From contig MEEW01000005.1 in the NCBI GenBank assembly GCA_001724985.1, positions 1 to 32,853 on the forward strand: DNA of 32,853 nt. The letters run 5' to 3'. The first letter of the stretch is position 1, and each line of letters opens with the position of its first letter. This DNA is from Phenylobacterium sp. SCN 69-14. Its GTDB lineage: Bacteria; Pseudomonadota; Alphaproteobacteria; Caulobacterales; Caulobacteraceae. A program made the position numbers and the translations under genes. This document shows, one piece after another, positions 28,601-32,853 of this stretch. Under the pieces are notes generated by a model. The model made no database searches and was not told the origin of the DNA. It saw only the letters and a list, made by a program, of their open reading frames with translations.

Positions 28601-28964
28601 GATCGTGCCGCGCAACGCCTTCAACAACCCCGACGTCACCACCGTCGACATCCGCATCAGCCAGGAGCTGCCGGCCTTCTTCCCCAACGGGGCCAAGCTC
28701 GAGCTGTACATGGACATCGAGAACCTCGGGAACCTGCTGAACGACGAGTGGGGCGTGGTCGAGCAGTACGACTTCTATCGCGGCGTGCCGGTGGTGAACG
28801 TCCAGTGCGGGGCGGGCGGCGCGGCCGCCTGCGCGGCGCCGGGCGCGACCTACACCTATTCGGGCACGGGCGCCGGCGGCGCCTTCCAGCAGCCGGTGAA
28901 GCCGTTCCTGCGCAGCGAGAACTCGCTGTGGCAGATCAAGATCGGCGCGAAGTACAAGTTCTAG
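25656..28964 (+). CDS. Oar-like TonB-dependent receptor with carboxypeptidase-regulatory domain
   Basis: This is a 1102-residue outer-membrane receptor. A signal peptide (about 1-26, ending AVYA) is followed by a carboxypeptidase-regulatory-like beta-sandwich at about 28-112 (TTGAVRGQVTDEAGAAVAGATVTV). A TonB-box-like segment ELVVTG lies at 123-128, then a plug domain (about 140-260), then a large beta-barrel ending in WQIKIGAKYKF with the terminal Phe needed for BAM insertion. The layout matches Oar-type transporters. Substrates of this group are poorly known and include proteins in Myxococcus. The start at 25656 has GAGGGG just upstream; an in-frame ATG at 25605 would delay the signal peptide. 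The gene stands alone with its own terminator, divergent from the GT39 gene. Confidence 0.93.
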   Translation: MRMMNRLAGGAALTALVCAMSSAVYAQETTGAVRGQVTDEAGAAVAGATVTVTHVPTGATATSVTGADGYFSTRGLRVGGPYRVAATAPEFERSQVTVQSVGVGDPANVNLAMYRAGSAEVAELVVTGAVAAPSQGGPSTNFSSAVIESLPSISRDIKDIARLDPFATIDVSNQDALSFGGTNTRFNQLTVNGVRQNDDFGLNNNGYPTQRSPFPLDAVGAVNVSVAPYSPINNGFTGGQINAVLKSGGNAFSGSLFAEKTGRDFQGDTVRGQPAGSEFEEKTWGATLAGPIIKDKLFFFLAYEKFEGELGFDEGPAGSGASVIIPRLTPQAIELFRNDTKRIYNYDPGTFLSGAFPVEDEKKLVKIDWNITDQHRAEFTWQSTVGNSLNGSVTSTFAQGNSVTQPRIGLDTNDYNKIEELTVYTAQLNSQWTENFSTELRFSRKETDTQQLPLGGLSVGETTVTVNDLAGVAAGGGNAQIRFGADLNRHDNYLNVKVDTFEAIARYHLGVHDFMAGLRTEKDEVFNVFVANSLGSYTFASYADYLNRTASGFTLTGGVDPTAGTVPAALGTARLGAAQFDYRLTSLYAEDRIQILPNLDVLAGVRFDTYSMDDMPTANAAFLSRNGITNQHNLDGKHVLLPRVSFNWRPMDRLKVSGGFGGFSSTGLNVWVSNAFSNNGVNQTNAVCTGTFTNVDLTKAPAGCTFTPGNGNVNIVSPSFQIPVTWKANLSVGYEFDLGRFGDGWLVQADYIRMSNQNALYWYDLRSKQIGVAPDGRPVYGRNTVGQTAGNDYDFMLGNIDKGGSESYALTIAKNWNEGVLEGLGGRFVYTHTEAEDANPMASSIAFSSYTRFATSDAQRPAAATSDYEIRDRFAFDVSYSRKFFGDNETSFRLFAQHRTGLPFSYTFANSRSGNYDNDFGHPVSSYSGRQATSNALLYVPAAAGGAVTATSDPRVTYAAGFDVAAFNAFLQQSGLIGYAGKIVPRNAFNNPDVTTVDIRISQELPAFFPNGAKLELYMDIENLGNLLNDEWGVVEQYDFYRGVPVVNVQCGAGGAAACAAPGATYTYSGTGAGGAFQQPVKPFLRSENSLWQIKIGAKYKF

Positions 28965-28987
28965 GCCGCGCAGCCTGAGCTGGATCG

Positions 28988-29019
28988 AAAGGGCGGCCTG
29001 GCGACGGGCCGCCCTTTTT
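28988..29019 (+). terminator. Rho-independent terminator after the TonB receptor gene
   Basis: An 11-bp perfect stem (AAAGGGCGGCC / GGCCGCCCTTT) with an 8-base loop is followed by further T. It lies 23 bases after the stop codon. Confidence 0.9.
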
Positions 29020-29076
29020 CCTTGCAGCGCTTGACGGCGGGCCTGCGTCCGCCCATCTGCGCGCGTTCGACACGTC

Positions 29077-29179
29077 AGAGCATTTTCCGCCGGAGCGGCT
29101 GCCGGTTCGGCGCAGAAAATGCTCTCAATTCAAAGAGTCTTGAGCCTGATCCGATTCTATCGAAACGGATCGCGCTCTA
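29077..29179. repeat. Palindromic intergenic repeat upstream of agmatine deiminase
   Basis: The element has two hairpins. The first pairs AGAGCATTTTC (29077-29087) with GAAAATGCTCT (29115-29125), a perfect 11 bp, plus an inner CGCCG/CGGCG. The second pairs GATCCG (29148-29153) with CGGATC (29166-29171), extended outward by GAGC/GCTC. A linker (CAATTCAAAGAGTCTT) joins them. From memory, very similar sequences recur between genes in many Caulobacterales and Rhizobiales genomes. Copy number must be checked in the full genome. It ends 9 bases before the aguA start codon. Confidence 0.65.
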
Positions 29180-29188
29180 GGGGATGTC

Positions 29189-30178
29189 ATGACCGTACTC
29201 GTTCCCGCCGAATGGGCTCCGCACCGCGCCATGTGGCTGGGTTTCCCCAGCCATGAGGAGCTGTGGCGAGAAGACCTGCGCCAGGCCCAGCAGGAGGTGG
29301 CGGCCCTGGCCCGCGCCCTGGCCGGCCCCGGCGGCGAGCGCGTGCGCCTGATGACCGGCGGCGAGGCCGGCGAGGCCGATGCGCGCGCCCTGCTGGGCGA
29401 GGCCGCGGGGGTCGAGATCGTACCCGGCCGCTTCGGCGACATCTGGCTGCGCGACACCGGCCCGATCTTCGTCAAGCAGGACGGCGCGGACCTGGCCCAG
29501 GGCTTCAGGTTCAACGGCTGGGGCGGCAAGTACGTATACGCCCACGACAATGAGGTGGCCGGCCAGATCGCCGACGCTTCGGGCGTGGCGCTGAACGCCA
29601 ACGACTTCATCCTCGAGGGCGGCGCGGTCGACCACGACGGAGCCGGGAGCGTGCTGACCACCGGCCAGTGCGTGCTGAACCCCAACCGCAATGCGGGCTG
29701 GACCCAGGCCGACGCCGAGGCGGCCTTCGCCCGGGCCTTCGGCGCGACCCGGACCATCTGGCTGGGCGAGGGCCTGGCCAACGACCACACCGACGGCCAT
29801 GTCGACAACCTGGCCCGCTTCGTCGCGCCGGGCGTGGCGGTCTGCCCGGTCGCCTATGGCCGCGGCGACGTCAACGCCGACGCCTATGACGACGCGGCCC
29901 GCCGCCTGGCGGAGGCCGGGCTGAAGGTGGTGCGCGTGCCCTCGCCCGGCTGGATCGAGAGCGCCGAGGGCGGCCCGGCCCCGGCCAGCCACATGAACTT
30001 CATCATCGCCAACGGCGCGGTGGTCATGCCGACCTATAAGCCGGGCCAGGCCGCCGAACTGGCCGCCCAGGCGCTGCAGAGCGTCTTTCCAGGCCGCAAG
30101 GTGATCTCCCTGCCGTCCAACGCCATCCTGACCGGTGGCGGTTCGTTCCACTGCATCACCCAGCAGGAGCCCGCCTGA
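29189..30178 (+). CDS. aguA: Agmatine deiminase
   Basis: This 329-residue enzyme of the guanidino-group modifying (peptidyl-arginine deiminase-like) family converts agmatine to N-carbamoylputrescine and ammonia in the cytosol. The nucleophile Cys322 lies in GGGSFHCITQQ. The catalytic His and Asp are in NDHTDGHVDN, and DIWLRDTGPIF and FNGWGGKY are signature stretches. It is slightly shorter than typical (about 340-370), mostly at the N-terminus, which begins directly at VPAEWAPHRAMWLGFPSH. AGGGGA precedes the ATG. The stop codon overlaps the start of the next gene by one base (TGATG), so the two steps of the pathway are translationally coupled. Together they make putrescine without ornithine decarboxylase. 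Confidence 0.95.
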   Translation: MTVLVPAEWAPHRAMWLGFPSHEELWREDLRQAQQEVAALARALAGPGGERVRLMTGGEAGEADARALLGEAAGVEIVPGRFGDIWLRDTGPIFVKQDGADLAQGFRFNGWGGKYVYAHDNEVAGQIADASGVALNANDFILEGGAVDHDGAGSVLTTGQCVLNPNRNAGWTQADAEAAFARAFGATRTIWLGEGLANDHTDGHVDNLARFVAPGVAVCPVAYGRGDVNADAYDDAARRLAEAGLKVVRVPSPGWIESAEGGPAPASHMNFIIANGAVVMPTYKPGQAAELAAQALQSVFPGRKVISLPSNAILTGGGSFHCITQQEPA

Positions 30179-31056
30179 TGGCCCGCACGATCAGCGTCGC
30201 CGCCATCCAGACCAGCTACGGCATGGATCTGGACGCGAACATCAAGAAGACCGCCGACTTCATCCGCCAGGCCGCGGGGCAGGGCGCGCAGGTGATCCTG
30301 CCGTCCGAGCTGTTCCAGGGACCGTATTTCTGCGTCACCCAGGAGGAGCACTGGTTCGCCCAGGCCCATCCCTGGCGCGAGCATCCGTGCGTGACCGCCC
30401 TGGCGCCGCTGGCGGCCGAGCTGGGCGTCGTCCTGCCGATCTCGATCTTCGAGCGCGAGGGGCCGCACTATTTCAACAGCCTGGTGATGGTCGACGCTGA
30501 CGGCTCGCTCATGGGCGTCTATCGCAAGAGCCATATCCCCGATGGCCCCGGCTACCAGGAGAAGTACTACTTCCGGCCCGGCGACACCGGCTTTCGGGTT
30601 TGGGATTCGAAGTTCGGCCGCCTGGGCGTCGGCATCTGCTGGGACCAGTGGTATCCCGAGTGCGCGCGGGCCATGGCGCTGATGGGCGCCGAGGTGCTGT
30701 TCTATCCCACCGCCATCGGCTCGGAGCCGCACGACGCCAGCCTGGACACCGCCGCGCCCTGGCGGCGGGCGATGCAGGGCCACGCGGTCTCGAACGTGAT
30801 CCCGGTGGTCGGGGCCAACCGCATCGGCTTCGAGCCGTGGGACGGCTATCCGAACGGCGGCCAGGGCTTCTACGGCTCGTCCTTCATCGCCGACCATCGC
30901 GGCGATCTGGTCGCCGAACTCGGCCGGGACGACGAGGGCGTGATCGGCGCGACCTTCGATCTGGACTTCCTGCAGACCCACCGCGCCGCCTGGGGCTTCT
31001 TCCGCGACCGGCGGACGGACCTCTACGGGGCGTTGACCGGCCCGCGCCCGGCCTGA
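30178..31056 (+). CDS. aguB: N-carbamoylputrescine amidase
   Basis: This 292-residue nitrilase-superfamily enzyme hydrolyses N-carbamoylputrescine to putrescine, carbon dioxide and ammonia. The catalytic triad is Glu44 (PSELFQGPYF), Lys117 (YRKSHIPDGPGY) and Cys154 (GICWDQWYPE). The stretches YYFRPGDTGFRVW and YPTAIGSEP match plant and bacterial AguB rather than other nitrilases. It overlaps the agmatine deiminase stop codon by one base. No agmatine-producing arginine decarboxylase is in the window, so agmatine must come from elsewhere in the genome or from uptake. The GNAT gene starts 12 bases later and may be co-transcribed. Confidence 0.95.
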   Translation: MARTISVAAIQTSYGMDLDANIKKTADFIRQAAGQGAQVILPSELFQGPYFCVTQEEHWFAQAHPWREHPCVTALAPLAAELGVVLPISIFEREGPHYFNSLVMVDADGSLMGVYRKSHIPDGPGYQEKYYFRPGDTGFRVWDSKFGRLGVGICWDQWYPECARAMALMGAEVLFYPTAIGSEPHDASLDTAAPWRRAMQGHAVSNVIPVVGANRIGFEPWDGYPNGGQGFYGSSFIADHRGDLVAELGRDDEGVIGATFDLDFLQTHRAAWGFFRDRRTDLYGALTGPRPA

Positions 31057-31068
31057 TCTGATGGGGGC

Positions 31069-31596
31069 ATGATCGAAACGCCCCGCCTGATCCTGCGCCG
31101 CTGGCGCGACAGCGATCGCCCGGCCTTCGCGGCGATCTGCGCCGATCCGGAGGTCATGCAGTGGCTGGGCGGCGTGATGACCCGCGAGCAGGCCGACCAG
31201 CGCATCGACCGGGTCGAGGCGACTTTCGAGCAGGTCGGCTACGGCCGCTTCCTGATCGAGCGCAAGGCGGACGGCGCCTTCCTCGGCTGGTGCGGCGTCA
31301 TGCCGTGCCATGAGAGCGTGACGCCCATCGCCGGCCAGCCGGAGATCGGCTGGCGGCTGATCCGCGCCGCCTGGGGCGAGGGCTTCGCCACCGAGGCCGC
31401 CCGCGCGGCGCTGGACGACGCCTTCTCGCGCGTGGGCCTGACCGAGGTGCTGGCCTACACCACCCAGGCCAACCTGCGCTCGCAGGCGGTCATGCAGAGG
31501 CTGGGCCTGTCGCGCGAGCCGCAGCGCGACTTCGACTTCCCGGACACGCCGGAGGGCGAGGACCCGAAGACCGTGGTCTACGTGGCTTATCCCTAG
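31069..31596 (+). CDS. GNAT-family N-acetyltransferase, RimJ/RimL type
   Basis: This 175-residue protein has the Acetyltransf_3 layout. The N-terminus IETPRLILRRWRDSDRPAF is typical of the RimJ/RimL group. The acetyl-CoA pyrophosphate loop is in IGWRLIRAAWGEGFATEAA, and the closing motif AYTTQANLRSQAVMQRLGL is present. The acceptor (a protein N-terminus, an antibiotic or a small amine) cannot be told from sequence. It lies 12 bases after the carbamoylputrescine amidase gene with GGGGG before the ATG. Acetylation of the polyamine product is an attractive idea, but RimJ/RimL enzymes usually act on proteins. Its TAG stop shares the CTAG with the stop codon of the convergent gene. Confidence 0.88.
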   Translation: MIETPRLILRRWRDSDRPAFAAICADPEVMQWLGGVMTREQADQRIDRVEATFEQVGYGRFLIERKADGAFLGWCGVMPCHESVTPIAGQPEIGWRLIRAAWGEGFATEAARAALDDAFSRVGLTEVLAYTTQANLRSQAVMQRLGLSREPQRDFDFPDTPEGEDPKTVVYVAYP

Positions 31597-32051
31597 AACG
31601 CGATGGGCGCGAGGTTCCTAGGGACCTCGCGCGAGAAGGAAAAATCCGTGACGGAAGCGGGGGCGGTGTCGTCTCCTTCGGTCCAGATGTGGACATAGCG
31701 CCAAATCGAGCCCAGGCAGGTGATCACGTTCTCAAGGGCGCTTTGGGGCAAGAACAGACTTGCTTCCAAGCCCGTCTCCTCGGGACGACTGGCCTCGTAG
31801 TAGAAGCGGCCGACCTCCTGCAGCCCTTCAGGACTAAAGTCGATATCCGGTCCCAGAGGCGAAACCCAGATTCGAATTGATTTGGCCCGGTGGGCCTTAG
31901 GGGCGACGACTTGGCCTTCGATGTCGAGACCTCGCGTATAGAGAAGCCCGCCTTGAAAGCGTTGCTCAACTGGCGTCGACGGTGGGCTCAACCCAACGTG
32001 CAGGTTCCAGTCCCATTTCTGAATCTCGATTAGGAACCGATCCGAAGTCAT
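31593..32051 (-). CDS. Hypothetical protein, probably acquired; function unknown
   Basis: This encodes 152 residues from ATG 32051. It begins MTSDRFLIEIQKWDWNLHVG and contains PKAHRAKSIRIWVSPLGPD, LEASLFLPQSALENVITCLG and WRYVHIWTEGD. No signal peptide or membrane segment is visible and I recognise no domain. It seems beta-rich and cytosolic. Its base composition is unlike its neighbours: I count 36 G+C of 60 at 31741-31800 and 35 of 60 at 31861-31920, against 46 of 60 at 31081-31140 in the GNAT gene. That suggests horizontal acquisition. Neither ATG 32051 nor the in-frame TTG at 32087 has a good ribosome site. A perfect palindrome CATACG-TT-CGTATG overlaps the ATG. Its TAG stop shares CTAG with the GNAT stop. 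Confidence 0.65.
   Translation of the reverse strand: MTSDRFLIEIQKWDWNLHVGLSPPSTPVEQRFQGGLLYTRGLDIEGQVVAPKAHRAKSIRIWVSPLGPDIDFSPEGLQEVGRFYYEASRPEETGLEASLFLPQSALENVITCLGSIWRYVHIWTEGDDTAPASVTDFSFSREVPRNLAPIAF
31607..31632. terminator. Near-perfect palindrome just after the GNAT gene
   Basis: Arms GCGCGAGGT (31607-31615) and ACCTCGCGC (31624-31632) are perfect complements, and CC/GG pairs plus one T-G pair extend the stem to 12 bp with a 2-base loop. It lies 10 bases after the GNAT stop codon, inside the 3' end of the convergent gene. No T tract follows, so termination is possible but unproven. Confidence 0.4.
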
Positions 32052-32062
32052 ACGTTCGTATG
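32049..32062. promoter_or_regulatory. Palindrome over the start codon of the orphan gene
   Basis: CATACG-TT-CGTATG is a perfect inverted repeat at 32049-32062; its left arm contains the complement of the ATG at 32051. It could be an operator that blocks expression, or a translation-control hairpin. Both ideas are inference. Confidence 0.3.
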
Positions 32063-32128
32063 TACTCGTTTTGTTCGAGGGGGGCAATCGTCCCGCATCT
32101 CGTCACTGAGTCTCCGTTCCTGACGGCT

Positions 32129-32853
32129 CTAAGCCGGACAGTTCCGCGGCGCGGCCTTGGCGCGGGCCAGCTCGGCCCTGGCCTTCCTCATGTCGGCCTG
32201 GAATTGCGGGTCGGCGTGCAGGCGGGCGACCATGGCGCCGGCCAGGGTGCGGCCGGCCTCGATGTCGCTGGCGTAGTGGACGCCGCAGATGATCCGGCTC
32301 TCGCCGATCTGCTTGCCGACCGCCAGCATGTCGTCGGCCTTGGCCGGGGCCAGCTCGGCCAGGATCAGAGACCAGCTCCAGCCGGTCATGGAATGGCCCG
32401 ACGGATAGGAGGCGTTGGTCTTCATCCAGTCCTCGCGCGGAACGCAGATCGGCCGGTCGTCGCCGATCATCGGGCGCGCGCGGTTGTAGTGGTCCTTGGC
32501 CGGCTTGCCGACGGTGCGCACGTCCAGCTCGACCCGGTGCAGGATGCGCAAGGTCGCCGGGGTCTGCTTCTCGTCGATGGAGACGCCGAGCCGGCAGGAA
32601 TACTGCTTCAGCGCCCCGCCGCCCCACAGGTCGTTGTCGACCATGGCCTGTTTCCAGCGCGGGGTGTCGTTCAGGGCCCGGGTCTCCAGATAGCGCGCGC
32701 GGTCGGCCTGGCCGATCAGGCTGTCGGGGGCCGGCGGCGGGCCGAGCAGGGTCGCGCCGTCGATGACGCCTTGGGCCAGATAGCCGGTGAGGCTGGTCGG
32801 GATCGGGTTGACCAGCGGGGCGTCCAGGCTCTCGTCGACGAGCTGCGGCGAGG
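32129..32853 (-). CDS. Class A acid phosphatase (PAP2 superfamily), partial
   Basis: The N-terminus lies beyond the right window edge; about 240 residues are visible from 32851 downward, beginning SPQLVDESLDAPLVNPIP. The three PAP2 motifs are present: KDHYNRARP (K-x6-RP), SYPSGHSM (PSGH) and SRIICGVHYASD (SR-x5-H-x3-D). The last His is the phosphorylated nucleophile by family knowledge. The overall pattern, with CVPREDWMKTNASYPSGHS, matches class A non-specific acid phosphatases (PhoN-like), which are exported to the periplasm. The signal peptide would be in the missing part. Two Cys pairs could form disulfides. The frame stays open from the edge to 32129, so the gene is intact as far as can be seen. 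An internal ATG at 32644 is not the true start. Confidence 0.9.
   Translation of the reverse strand, partial: SPQLVDESLDAPLVNPIPTSLTGYLAQGVIDGATLLGPPPAPDSLIGQADRARYLETRALNDTPRWKQAMVDNDLWGGGALKQYSCRLGVSIDEKQTPATLRILHRVELDVRTVGKPAKDHYNRARPMIGDDRPICVPREDWMKTNASYPSGHSMTGWSWSLILAELAPAKADDMLAVGKQIGESRIICGVHYASDIEAGRTLAGAMVARLHADPQFQADMRKARAELARAKAAPRNCPA

Noticed and set aside
29020-29188. Riboswitch or structured sensor RNA upstream of agmatine deiminase
   Set aside because: The hairpins fit a palindromic intergenic repeat and no known riboswitch core (for example guanidine-I) could be recognised.

Overview
The window is a dense stretch (about 33 kb, roughly 70% G+C) of a Gram-negative chromosome, most likely from a Caulobacteraceae alphaproteobacterium such as Phenylobacterium or Caulobacter. 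This is inferred from the G+C content and codon use, a general-stress (EcfG/SigT-type) promoter, a long Oar-like TonB-dependent receptor, a DUF4170 protein, an ScfR-type regulator next to isocitrate lyase, and the style of the intergenic palindromes. I see no rRNA, tRNA, CRISPR array, insertion sequence or phage gene. Almost all of the window reads as core metabolism and envelope maintenance. One gene near the right end (31593-32051) has clearly lower G+C and looks acquired.

Layout. 1-3132 (minus): the 5' tip of an unknown gene, a Pro/Ala-rich single-pass membrane protein, a lipoprotein gene broken by an apparent one-base frameshift, and a CorC/HlyC-type CBS protein. 3260-6621 (minus): a two-gene beta-oxidation operon (multifunctional hydratase/3-hydroxyacyl-CoA dehydrogenase, then thiolase), divergent from an SDR reductase (6795-7574), with a PsrA-like box in the shared promoter region. 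7647-11288 (plus): a YdbH-YnbE-YdbL cluster, the predicted bridge for lipid movement between inner and outer membrane. 11324-11577: a palindromic repeat element and a terminator. 11652-15251 (minus): the glyoxylate shunt, isocitrate lyase (aceA), a DUF4170 gene and malate synthase (aceB). Divergent from aceA are an ScfR-family regulator (15401-16840) and a regulator with two complete TetR halves (16902-18131).

18137-21760: a non-haem iron oxygenase of the isopenicillin N synthase family (minus) divergent from an OmpA-like lipoprotein with an EcfG promoter (plus), then a KefB/KefC-type cation/proton antiporter. 21838-23920 (plus): the two subunits of a 3-oxoacid CoA-transferase, a strong terminator and an exported MsrA. 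23889-25445 (minus): an ArnT-like GT39 membrane glycosyltransferase, divergent from the TonB-dependent receptor (25656-28964); a symmetric array of four phased pentamers lies between them. 28965-31596 (plus): a terminator, a second palindromic repeat, agmatine deiminase and N-carbamoylputrescine amidase (agmatine to putrescine), and a GNAT acetyltransferase. 31593-32853 (minus): the low-G+C orphan gene and a class A acid phosphatase cut by the window edge.

Metabolically the genes fit together. Beta-oxidation and CoA transfer yield acetyl-CoA, and the glyoxylate shunt lets the cell grow on it. The ScfR regulator, whose relatives sense short acyl-CoAs, is placed to switch aceA. The regulatory DNA offers the most new leads: the aceA/scfR operator, the PsrA-like box, the EcfG promoter, the GTGAC array and the two palindromic repeats. 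No wholly new multi-gene system could be demonstrated. The best candidates for undescribed biology are the DUF4170 gene inside the glyoxylate operon, the tandem TetR protein and the alphaproteobacterial YdbH-YnbE-YdbL cluster.
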